A stretch of DNA of 64,000 bases from an uncultured Enterococcus sp. (GTDB lineage: Bacteria; Bacillota; Bacilli; Lactobacillales; Enterococcaceae), in the NCBI RefSeq assembly GCF_913775425.1, contig NZ_CAJYIS010000057.1:1-64000 (forward strand), written 5' to 3'. The notes beneath the pieces were generated by a model. It did no database searches. It had not been told where the DNA came from and saw nothing but the letters and a program-made list of their open reading frames with translations. Position numbers and translations under genes: made by a program. Position 1 is the first letter of the stretch. Every line of letters begins with the position of its first letter. Shown in pieces: positions 16,703-24,775 of the stretch.

Positions 16703-19700
16703 ATGAAACCTGTGCAACTAGAAGCGACGAATTTTGGACCTTATCGTAAATTGAAATTGAATTTTGAGGATCTAGAGCAAGCACCATTATTTTTGATCAG
16801 TGGGGATACCGGAGCTGGAAAGAGTACTCTTTTTGATGCAATGACCGTTGCATTGTTTTCGCAAACCACAAGTACGCGTAAAGTAGAAGAAATGCGGTCG
16901 ACGTTTGCAACGCCAGAAGATCCATTGACAAAAATCATTTTTTATTTTCGTCAACAAGAAACGCTATATAAAATCGAGCGCGAGATCAAACAAGAAAAAA
17001 AAGCGGCTCGCGGTTCGAAGATTATCGAACACAAGGCTACCGCCAGATTGGTCAGTATCACAGCCGTCGATGGTATAGAACAAGAAGTATTAGCGAGTAA
17101 ACCTAGTGACGTAGGACAGATGATTCAAGAATTGCTGCAAATCAATGCAGAACAATTTAAGCAAATCATCTTACTTCCACAAAATGAAGTGCAAAAATTT
17201 TTACACTCAAAAACCGAAGAAAAATTACCGATCTTAAAAACGATTTTTGGGACACAGATTTTTACAAAATTTACAAAATCTTTGGAGAATGCTTATCGTG
17301 ATGCTAAAAAAGATGCTGAAAGCTTACAGCAAACGCTAGCAGATCTTTATCTTAGTCCAAGCTGGCCAGAAGAGATCAAAGAGCGATTCCAACAAACACC
17401 AGAAGCTGAGAAAAAAACAGTAATGATGGAAGTTTTGGCCCAACATGAAGCGCTTGTAGAAAAACAGCAGAAAACTGTTTTAAACCAGTTAGAGCGATAT
17501 AAACAGCATGAAAAAAGTTATGAACACGCGGCCATCTTTCAAACAAAAGTCGATCGTTTAGCCGAATTAACGACACGTTATCAACAAGAAATCGTAGAGC
17601 TCACTTCTCAGTACCACGAACAAAAAAACGCCTACGCGCAATTTCAACAAGTTCAGCCATTGCTTGCCGTGTTGGAGTATCAAACGCGTGATGAAAAAAA
17701 ATTGAGCGAACTTGATCACGAAATCAAGTCAGTCAAACAACAAATCACTACTACACAAGAAACGCAGCAACAATTAACTGAACAATATGCTTGTTATCAA
17801 GCAAAAGAAGCAGAGATAGCTACAAAACGAACACTTAGCTTACAATTGGAAGAATATGATCAAGCAGCTAAACGGTTGACAGTAGAAACTAACCGAAAAC
17901 AGCAAGCATTCATTCAACTAACAAAACAGCAAAAACAAAAAGAGCATCTGGAAGAACAACTCCAGCGTGTAATTGCTAAACAAGTAGTCTTGAAAGAAAA
18001 TCTGGAGCAACAAGTTGGATATGAAACCGCATTTCATAAGTTTTATCAAATAAAAGAACAATGTTCCAAGTGGCAAGACGAGTTATTAAAGCTTACGACA
18101 ACCCACGACAAACTTGAACAAAGTGAGCAACAATACGCACAGCATCAAGCGTCACTGGCAACTAAAATGCAACAACGCGTTAAGTTAGAAGCGCAAGTCG
18201 TTCATTTAGAAAGCAAACGTCGCAACTTGATGATTGCACAATTACAAGCAGAACTGCGACCAGATGAGCCTTGTATCGTTTGTGGTTCAACTACGCATCA
18301 ACTCAAAACGGATAGTCTTGCAGATGAAAGTCAACTGCTGAAACAGTTGCAAGAACTTGAACTTGTACGTAAAGAGCATCAAGATTGCCAAGTGGCTTGT
18401 GCGCAGCTCGAACAAACACTTCTCACCTTAAAAACACAACAGGAGGAATATCAACAGACGATCGCGCAATTAAAAGTGGAATGTGAAACGCTTTATGGAA
18501 CGCTTACGACGTTTAGTGAATTTTCATTATCTGCAGATGCCTCCATACAAGTCATCAAAACCTATCTAAACGAACAAGAAGAGGCATTAAATCAACAAAA
18601 AGAACAGTACGAAACGCAACTTATACAGATCGAGTCATTTGAACAACAACGTGTGGAATGTGAACAAGCAATCACTGAAAGCAAACGTGAAGAAACACAG
18701 CAACAACTCATTTTTGATGCGGCCAAAGCCGAAATCGAACAACTACATCATGGCTATCCGGATCTTGATTCTGATGGTGACTATCTAAAACAAAAGGAAA
18801 ATTTACAAACGGAGCTTTCGACATATGATGAAGCATGCACTGCATTGAAAAATGAAGAGCGCCAAGTAGCACAGCAAGTTTTGACACTTCAAGTCACACT
18901 CGATCATTTAAAAGAACAACAACTTGCGTATCAACAAGCATTGAGCGAAACAGAGAAAAAAATCGACACGTTGTTACCAGAGGGCATGACGAAACAAACG
19001 GCGATAGAGCAATTAACACAAGTAGAGATTGCAAAAGAATGGGATGCATTTATTCGTCGGTATGAAGAAAAACAAAGTTATTTAGCTGAGGAGATCGCTG
19101 CTTTAAAACAGACGGTCGAATTGCAAGAACCAGTAGATTTAGCTCAGCTAAAAGTTGCAAAAGAACAGGCTGAACAAGTTTATCAAACGAGTATGGCGCA
19201 CTTGACTCGTCTGGAGACGATTTTAGATCAAATGCGACAAGTTGCACATTCGATTACCGCTATTTTAGAGACACAAGGGATCAAAGGCCAACAATTTAAT
19301 GAACTGAGCGAGTTGTATCAAATCATCAAAGGGGTGAAGGGATCCAAGTTGAAATTGGAAACCTATGTCGCCCAAGAATATCTAGAAAAAGTCTTGACCC
19401 ATGCCAATCGTCATTACATCAAACAATTGACTAAAGGAAGATATGAGTTTTTACTAAACACAACTCAAGTGAGTGGCCAACGAGATACCGGGCTAGATAT
19501 CGATATCTTTGACTTTTCAACTGGAACGATTCGTTCAACCAAAACCCTATCTGGTGGAGAGACCTTTATTGCAGCCTTATCGATTGCTTTATCTCTATCT
19601 GAAGTCGTACAAACGACGACAAATGGAGCGTTGATCGATGCTTTGTTTATTGATGAGGGATTTGGTTCACTTGATCGAGATACTCTTGAACAAGCGATGG

Positions 19701-19843
19701 AAGCTTTGGAACAAATTGGTGAAAATCGTATGGTGGGTGTGATCAGTCATGTGGATGAAATGAAAGAACGGATCGGTCAACAAATCTGGATCAAAAAACT
19801 TGGCAATGGCCAGAGTACATTAGCGGTTCAAGAATTAAAATAA
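16703..19843 (+). CDS. sbcC: Nuclease SbcCD subunit C (SMC-like ATPase)
   Basis: A 1046-aa ATPase, bacterial Rad50. Walker A is ISGDTGAGKSTLFDAM (residues ~31-46), the ABC signature is TKTLSGGETFIAALSIALSL (~950-970), and Walker B ends LFIDEGFGSLD. Between them are two long Gln/Glu-rich coiled coils joined by a zinc hook, CIVCGSTTH near residue 525. It uses ATP to drive SbcD nuclease at DNA ends and hairpins. Start 1 bp after sbcD, with AAAGGAG inside the sbcD end, shows tight coupling. Nothing is missing. Confidence 0.96.
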   Translation: MKPVQLEATNFGPYRKLKLNFEDLEQAPLFLISGDTGAGKSTLFDAMTVALFSQTTSTRKVEEMRSTFATPEDPLTKIIFYFRQQETLYKIEREIKQEKKAARGSKIIEHKATARLVSITAVDGIEQEVLASKPSDVGQMIQELLQINAEQFKQIILLPQNEVQKFLHSKTEEKLPILKTIFGTQIFTKFTKSLENAYRDAKKDAESLQQTLADLYLSPSWPEEIKERFQQTPEAEKKTVMMEVLAQHEALVEKQQKTVLNQLERYKQHEKSYEHAAIFQTKVDRLAELTTRYQQEIVELTSQYHEQKNAYAQFQQVQPLLAVLEYQTRDEKKLSELDHEIKSVKQQITTTQETQQQLTEQYACYQAKEAEIATKRTLSLQLEEYDQAAKRLTVETNRKQQAFIQLTKQQKQKEHLEEQLQRVIAKQVVLKENLEQQVGYETAFHKFYQIKEQCSKWQDELLKLTTTHDKLEQSEQQYAQHQASLATKMQQRVKLEAQVVHLESKRRNLMIAQLQAELRPDEPCIVCGSTTHQLKTDSLADESQLLKQLQELELVRKEHQDCQVACAQLEQTLLTLKTQQEEYQQTIAQLKVECETLYGTLTTFSEFSLSADASIQVIKTYLNEQEEALNQQKEQYETQLIQIESFEQQRVECEQAITESKREETQQQLIFDAAKAEIEQLHHGYPDLDSDGDYLKQKENLQTELSTYDEACTALKNEERQVAQQVLTLQVTLDHLKEQQLAYQQALSETEKKIDTLLPEGMTKQTAIEQLTQVEIAKEWDAFIRRYEEKQSYLAEEIAALKQTVELQEPVDLAQLKVAKEQAEQVYQTSMAHLTRLETILDQMRQVAHSITAILETQGIKGQQFNELSELYQIIKGVKGSKLKLETYVAQEYLEKVLTHANRHYIKQLTKGRYEFLLNTTQVSGQRDTGLDIDIFDFSTGTIRSTKTLSGGETFIAALSIALSLSEVVQTTTNGALIDALFIDEGFGSLDRDTLEQAMEALEQIGENRMVGVISHVDEMKERIGQQIWIKKLGNGQSTLAVQELK

Positions 19844-19988
19844 ATGTTATTTAATTTCAGAGATAGTATATAGGAAGAAAACCTCTTTCTGTTCATATTT
19901 TTTTTAAGAGACTAATTTTATAACGAAGGACGCTTGTTTTAAAATTGATTCTTTTGTGAAGACATAAAAAAAGGAGTAAGCATCTACC
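19844..19988. other. Intergenic stretch after sbcC
   Basis: No gene is visible. AAAAGAAATTAG-type AT-rich sequence, a weak hairpin near 19858-19893 followed by eight T (19898-19905, possibly the sbcC terminator) and a stray AAAGGAG at ~19971 without a usable start. Confidence 0.4.
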
Positions 19989-20017
19989 TTGAAAACAGTT
20001 ATTTTTTATGATAAGAT
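19989..20017 (+). promoter_or_regulatory. Promoter of the P-type ATPase leader
   Basis: TTGAAA, 17 bp, TAAGAT. The expected start of transcription is near 20024, about 20 nt before the hairpin leader. Confidence 0.65.
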
Positions 20018-20044
20018 AAACTTAACTTAATAAAACAAAAGGTT

Positions 20045-20109
20045 GAGCGCAAGCTTCAAGACGTAGTCCCCAAGGGTGAGGGGACGGTCTTGTCGTGCGC
20101 TCTTTTTTT
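20045..20109 (+). promoter_or_regulatory. Hairpin leader/attenuator before the cation ATPase
   Basis: A three-tier stem: GAGCGC/GCGCTC, CAAGAC/GTCTTG and GTCCCC/GGGGAC, topped by the loop AAGGGTGA and followed by TTTTTTT. It is a complete intrinsic terminator placed between the promoter and the ATPase gene, 30 nt before its start, so some read-through control must exist. It does not match the conserved boxes of the yybP-ykoY manganese riboswitch that often precedes such ATPases. Confidence 0.6.
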
Positions 20110-20139
20110 GTGTTCAAAGATGAAAGGATGAGGACATAT

Positions 20140-22890
20140 ATGCTGCATTATAAAAAAGAAAAAGAAATGATTTTAGAGGAATTTTCAGTAGATCCAACGA
20201 CCGGATTATCGCAAAAACAAGTACTTAATCAACGTGAACTTTATGGGGAAAATAAATTACCAGAAGAGGCAGAAGATCCATATTGGAAAGTCTTTTTGAA
20301 AAATTTTAAAGAACCGATTGTGATCGTCTTACTTGGTGCGGTCGTATTATCATTTTTAAGCTCTTATTATGCGTTTAATATCCAAAATGATCCAAAACAC
20401 GGTGTGGAAGCTCTCTATGAAGCGATCGCGATCTTGATTTTGATTTTGATTAATGCTTGTTTAGGTTTTTGGCAAGAAATTAGTGCTCGAAAAAGCTTAA
20501 ATGCGTTAAAGGAGATGAATAATCGACAAACAACCGTGTTGCGCGATGGAAACTGGGAGAAAATCTTAGCAAATGAATTAGTAGTAGGAGACATTGTACG
20601 TGCGCAAGTCGGGGATTTCGTTGAGGCCGACGTTCGATGGATCGAGGCGAATGAATTACAAGTCATCGAATCACACCTAACTGGTGAAGCAGATGCGATT
20701 CAAAAGACGACTGAGGTTATTAGTGAAACGGTTGAAGTCGGGGATCGTATCAATATGGGATTTTCAGGGTCGACTGTATCTAACGGCCAAGGTGTCGGAG
20801 TCGTTGTGGGAGTCGGAAAAGATACGGAACTAGGAAATATTGCCCAATTGATCCAATCAGTTGGATCAAAAAAATCTCCACTACAAAATACAGTCAGCCA
20901 ATTGACCAAAACGTTGATGCTGATTTCAGGCGGGATCGTGGTATTAACGTTTATCGTAGGCATCATTCGTGCTGGTGAATTTAGTATCGATTCGATTACT
21001 TCTGTTTTGTCGACATCGATTGCTTTAGCAGTCGCATCGATTCCTGATGCATTGCCTGCTGTTTTGTCGATCGTCTTGACGATCGGTGCTGCGAAAATGG
21101 CGAAAAATAAAGGCCTGATCAAATCACTAACGAGCGTGGAAACATTAGGTGGTACTTCTTATATTTGTTCAGATAAAACTGGAACATTAACAAAAAATGA
21201 AATGACGGTCGTTAAATTTACAGCGAACGGAACTTCTTATGATGTAACGGGTCTAGGCTATGCGCCAAAAGGGTCAATCGAAACTTTAGCAGCACAACCG
21301 ACAAATGCACAACCGTTCTTATATGGAGCTGTTTTATGTAATGAAGCAACAGTGAAAAACGTCGCTGGTGAATACAAACCTTTTGGAAATCCTACTGAAG
21401 TTGCGTTGACTGTTTTGGGACAAAAAGCTGATGTACAAAAAGATGCATTATTGCGCGATCAAACAATCGTGCGTACGTTACCTTTTACAAGTGATCGTAA
21501 GATGATGAGTGTCGTGATAGAAAATCAAGATGGCTACATGTTGTATACGAAAGGTGCACCTGATGTTGTCTTAAATAAAAGCCAAGGTGTGCTGATCGAA
21601 GATGAAATCGATACGTCAGCACAAGCAAAAACAGATTTTAATACCATCGTAGAAGACTATGCAGAGCAAGCGCTACGTACGTTAGCTGTAGCGTATCGTC
21701 CATTAACAAAAGCACAAGCAATGGATGCGAGCGTAGCAGAATTAGAGCAAGAGTTGATTTTAACTGGAGTAGCAGGGATTATCGATCCTGCCCGTGAAGA
21801 AGTCAAAGAATCAATCAAGACCTTACACGAAGCCAATGTAGAAGTCGTGATGATCACAGGTGATCATGAGAAAACAGCACGAGCAATTGCTTACGAATTA
21901 GGCATCGTAAAGGATAAAGAAGCACCAGTTATTAAAGGTGTCGAATTAGAAGAGATGACAGATGAAGAATTGTTTGAAAAAGTCAAATCAACGAATGTTT
22001 ATGCGCGTGTGTCACCTGAACATAAACAACGAATCGTCAAACAATTACAAGCGCATGGTCAAGTCGTTGCGATGACAGGTGATGGGGTCAATGATGCTCC
22101 AGCATTACGTGTAGCAGATATCGGGATCGCAATGGGGATTGCCGGAACCGAAGTAACAAAAGATTCGGCAGATTTAATTTTGTTAGATGATAAATTTACG
22201 ACGATCGAAAAATCCGTCCAAAGTGGTCGAACGATTTATGGAAATATCAAAAACTTTATGCGTCACGAATTAACGACAAATGTCGCTGAAGTTTTATCAT
22301 TATTGATTGGTCTGTTCTTCTTTACGCATACGATTGGAAACGTTCCTGGAACGACGCCTGTACTGACAGCTTTGATGGTCTTGTGGGTCAATATGGTTAG
22401 TGATGCCGTTCCATCATTTTCGTTAGGATATGATGTAGCGGAATCGGATATCATGAAAGAGCAACCACGTGATCCAAAAGAATCAGTATTGGCCAATTAT
22501 ACATGGTCTCGGGTATTGATTCGTGGGACAGTCATGGGACTTGTGGTATTTGCAGCCTTTTATCTAGCCGCAAAAGCTGGAATGTCAGCAAATGAAGCAC
22601 AAACAGTCGCATTCTTGACTCTAGTTTATGGTCAGTTATGGCATGTTTTTGATGCTCGAAGTTCAAAAACGCTATTTAGACGAAATCCATTTGGGAATCC
22701 TCGTTTGATTGCTGCCGTTGCTTTTGCTGCGATTTCTTCATTCCTGGTAACGATTATTCCATTCTTTAATACCGTCATGGGAACAGCGCCATTAACTTTC
22801 CCAATTTATCTTATGGTTATTTTTATTCCAGCCTTACCAACCTTTATCTTATCTGGAATCAAAGAAATGTTTGGCATCAAAATTTGGTAA
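20140..22890 (+). CDS. Cation-transporting P-type ATPase (P2, Ca2+/Mn2+ type)
   Basis: A 916-aa ATP-driven cation exporter. The N-terminal cation-ATPase domain, ten likely membrane spans, the phosphorylation motif CSDKTGTLTKNEMT (Asp phosphorylated), FTSDRKMMSV, KGAPD, and TGDGVNDAPAL are all present. Two motifs deviate: the dephosphorylation loop is LTGEAD (TGES is usual) and the M4 ion-site motif is SIPDALPAV (PEGL in SERCA pumps). M6 keeps NMVSDAVP. Calcium or manganese export is most likely. The ATG at 20140 follows GGATGAGG; the tracked GTG lies inside the leader hairpin. A terminator follows. Confidence 0.9.
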   Translation: MLHYKKEKEMILEEFSVDPTTGLSQKQVLNQRELYGENKLPEEAEDPYWKVFLKNFKEPIVIVLLGAVVLSFLSSYYAFNIQNDPKHGVEALYEAIAILILILINACLGFWQEISARKSLNALKEMNNRQTTVLRDGNWEKILANELVVGDIVRAQVGDFVEADVRWIEANELQVIESHLTGEADAIQKTTEVISETVEVGDRINMGFSGSTVSNGQGVGVVVGVGKDTELGNIAQLIQSVGSKKSPLQNTVSQLTKTLMLISGGIVVLTFIVGIIRAGEFSIDSITSVLSTSIALAVASIPDALPAVLSIVLTIGAAKMAKNKGLIKSLTSVETLGGTSYICSDKTGTLTKNEMTVVKFTANGTSYDVTGLGYAPKGSIETLAAQPTNAQPFLYGAVLCNEATVKNVAGEYKPFGNPTEVALTVLGQKADVQKDALLRDQTIVRTLPFTSDRKMMSVVIENQDGYMLYTKGAPDVVLNKSQGVLIEDEIDTSAQAKTDFNTIVEDYAEQALRTLAVAYRPLTKAQAMDASVAELEQELILTGVAGIIDPAREEVKESIKTLHEANVEVVMITGDHEKTARAIAYELGIVKDKEAPVIKGVELEEMTDEELFEKVKSTNVYARVSPEHKQRIVKQLQAHGQVVAMTGDGVNDAPALRVADIGIAMGIAGTEVTKDSADLILLDDKFTTIEKSVQSGRTIYGNIKNFMRHELTTNVAEVLSLLIGLFFFTHTIGNVPGTTPVLTALMVLWVNMVSDAVPSFSLGYDVAESDIMKEQPRDPKESVLANYTWSRVLIRGTVMGLVVFAAFYLAAKAGMSANEAQTVAFLTLVYGQLWHVFDARSSKTLFRRNPFGNPRLIAAVAFAAISSFLVTIIPFFNTVMGTAPLTFPIYLMVIFIPALPTFILSGIKEMFGIKIW

Positions 22891-22898
22891 AGAGTTTA

Positions 22899-22930
22899 AG
22901 AAGAGACAAGGAAACTTGTTTCTTCTTTTT
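22899..22930 (+). terminator. Terminator after the ATPase
   Basis: AAGAAGAGACAAG pairs with CTTGTTTCTTCTT around GAAA, followed by a T run. Confidence 0.88.
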
Positions 22931-22983
22931 TTCGATTTTGATTTTTGTTATAGTATAGACATTATAAAAAAAGGAGTAAGAAT

Positions 22984-24318
22984 GTGAAAAACGTTCGTCG
23001 TAAAAAAAGAAAAGCATTCCACTTTTCACCAGCAGAAATTATTACCGGAACCTTTTTAGGATTGATCGTATTAGGAGCGATTCTATTGTCTTTACCTATA
23101 AGTAATCAACAAGAAATCTTAGCACCGATCGATGCATTATTTATTGCAACATCAGCCATTTGTGTTACAGGGTTATCGCCATTATTGATCGACCAACAAT
23201 TTACACTATTTGGGCAAAGTATCTTACTGATACTGATTGAAATCGGTGGCTTAGGATTTATGTCGATTCCGATTTTTATTTATTTTGTTGGTAAAAAACG
23301 GATCCATTTAAGTACGCGTCTTATTTTACGTGAGTCCATGAATATGGAGAGTCGTTCCGGAGAAGTGAAATTAGCTTTAGCTATTTTAAAAATCGCCGGA
23401 AGTATCCAGTTTTTAGGAATTGTATTATTGGCTACCCGTTTTGTTCCAAAATATGGAATCAAGACCGGGTTGTGGTATAGTTTATTTCATGCGATTTCAA
23501 GTTTTTGTAATGCGGGATTTGATTTGTTTGGGACGAGTTTGATCGGCTTTAAAGCAGACCCAATCGTGTTATTGACCATCGGCTTTTTGATTATCGCAGG
23601 AGGCTTGGGCTTTTTAGTTTGGCTAGATATCTTACAGTGGCCACGTAAAAAACTAAGTTTACATAGTCATTTAGCACTGAGAATGACTGGCTTTTTACTC
23701 ATTTTAGGATGGGGGTTGTTTTACGTGATCCAACCTGAAAAAAATGGTTGGATCAGAGCATTAGATGCGTTCTTCTTAAGTGTGACACCACGTACAGCAG
23801 GATTTTTCACGTTAGATTATGCAACGATGGCGCAATCGGGGTTGATGTTGACGATGATGCTGATGTTCATTGGTGGAACATCGGGTTCAACTGCAGGTGG
23901 ATTGAAAACTACGACCTTAGCTGTGTTATTTGCTAAAGTGCGTTCGCTGTTTCGCGGACGTACGCGCACGGAGATTTCAGGACGTACGATTAGAGAATTA
24001 GCAGTTGCTAAAGCGATGACGCTTTTCTTTTTAGGACTTGCAATCTGTACCTTTAGTATCTTTTTGTTGACGTTTACTGAAACAGCTTCTCAAGAAACGA
24101 TCGTAGCCCTAGCCTTTGAAGCGATCTCCGCCTTTGGAACAGTGGGATTGACTATGGGGATCACGGCTGATTTGAGTGTAGTGGGTAAATTGATCATTAT
24201 CAGTTTAATGTTTATTGGTCGAGTTGGAATTTTAACGATTTTGTATTCACTCTCTAGAAAAACCTATCAACAAGAAGTAAAAATCAAGTATCCAGAAGAA
24301 TCCGTTTTATTAGGCTAG
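22984..24318 (+). CDS. ktrB: Potassium uptake channel subunit KtrB (TrkH family)
   Basis: A 444-aa membrane protein of the TrkH/KtrB superfamily, with four membrane-pore-membrane repeats. Selectivity-filter loops are visible: ATSAICVTGLSPL, ISSFCNAGFDL, VTPRTAGFF and ISAFGTVGLTMG; the gating loop GGTSGSTAGGLKTTT is also present. It forms a K+ (or Na+/K+) uptake channel gated by a cytoplasmic KtrA ring. Start is GTG at 22984, seven nt after AAGGAG. No ktrA lies next to it; the regulator must be elsewhere. Length is normal. Confidence 0.9.
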   Translation: MKNVRRKKRKAFHFSPAEIITGTFLGLIVLGAILLSLPISNQQEILAPIDALFIATSAICVTGLSPLLIDQQFTLFGQSILLILIEIGGLGFMSIPIFIYFVGKKRIHLSTRLILRESMNMESRSGEVKLALAILKIAGSIQFLGIVLLATRFVPKYGIKTGLWYSLFHAISSFCNAGFDLFGTSLIGFKADPIVLLTIGFLIIAGGLGFLVWLDILQWPRKKLSLHSHLALRMTGFLLILGWGLFYVIQPEKNGWIRALDAFFLSVTPRTAGFFTLDYATMAQSGLMLTMMLMFIGGTSGSTAGGLKTTTLAVLFAKVRSLFRGRTRTEISGRTIRELAVAKAMTLFFLGLAICTFSIFLLTFTETASQETIVALAFEAISAFGTVGLTMGITADLSVVGKLIIISLMFIGRVGILTILYSLSRKTYQQEVKIKYPEESVLLG

Positions 24319-24375
24319 TTTAAATTGGTCAAATAGCTGAAATTTTTTTATACTAACAAGTAAGGGGTGAGAAAC

Positions 24376-24564
24376 ATGCTAACAACAGGAGTGATTATCT
24401 TTTTTATTGGGTTGTTCTTTTTAGCCGCAGCAGGGATCAATTATCGCTGGCGTGCCTTTACCAATAAAAAAGCATGGAATGGAATCGCCGTTCCGTTTAC
24501 GATCATTGGCTTGATTATTTTTGTGATCGGTCTAGTAATCATTTATATCAATTATCCACAATAA
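24376..24564 (+). CDS. Small two-span membrane protein, 62 aa
   Basis: The product has two hydrophobic helices (TTGVIIFFIGLFFLAAAGI and VPFTIIGLIIFVIGLVIIYI) joined by a basic loop (NYRWRAFTNKKAWNG). It resembles short DUF3784-like proteins, but the family call is weak. AAGGGG lies 9 nt before the ATG at 24376. It follows ktrB by 57 bp and shares its direction, so cotranscription is possible; a terminator follows. Function unknown. Confidence 0.65.
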   Translation: MLTTGVIIFFIGLFFLAAAGINYRWRAFTNKKAWNGIAVPFTIIGLIIFVIGLVIIYINYPQ

Positions 24565-24592
24565 AAAAAGTCGCTAGTTTAGCGGCTTTTTT
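24565..24592 (+). terminator. Terminator
   Basis: AAAGTCGCTA pairs with TAGCGGCTTT, then T-rich sequence. Confidence 0.85.
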
Positions 24593-24725
24593 ATTTGTTC
24601 AATGAACTATCACTCTTTACAGGTCGCCTTACAAAATTGTTCGGAAATCATCACTGAAAATTATAGATGACATTTTTGATACAAAGTATTATTGGTTTTA
24701 GATAAAAGTTATTTCATGAACAATT

Positions 24726-24747
24726 TATGTAGCAGGGTTACTACATA
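24726..24747. promoter_or_regulatory. Inverted repeat upstream of the adhesin gene
   Basis: TATGTAG and CTACATA are perfect inverted repeats separated by 8 nt, 28 bp before the start. Either an operator or a 5'-UTR hairpin close to the ribosome site AGGGAGG. Confidence 0.45.
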
Positions 24748-24775
24748 GAAGCGTAAATTTAGGGAGGCCAAAAAA

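Noticed and set aside
20024-20139. yybP-ykoY manganese riboswitch ahead of the P-type ATPase
   Set aside because: The conserved GGGGAGUAG and AGACCUUU segments and the paired L1-L3 contacts of that class are not present; only a nested hairpin with a U tail is seen.
20095-20139. GTG start at 20095 for the P-type ATPase
   Set aside because: It lies inside the terminator arm; a ribosome site and typical N-terminus support 20140.
20415-21122. Minus-strand ORFs opposite the P-type ATPase
   Set aside because: Shadow frames in codon-biased sequence; no ribosome sites, and the proteins have no family pattern.
24709-24747. Ten-residue leader peptide before the adhesin gene
   Set aside because: An ATG...TAG frame exists but has no ribosome site and no sign of attenuation.
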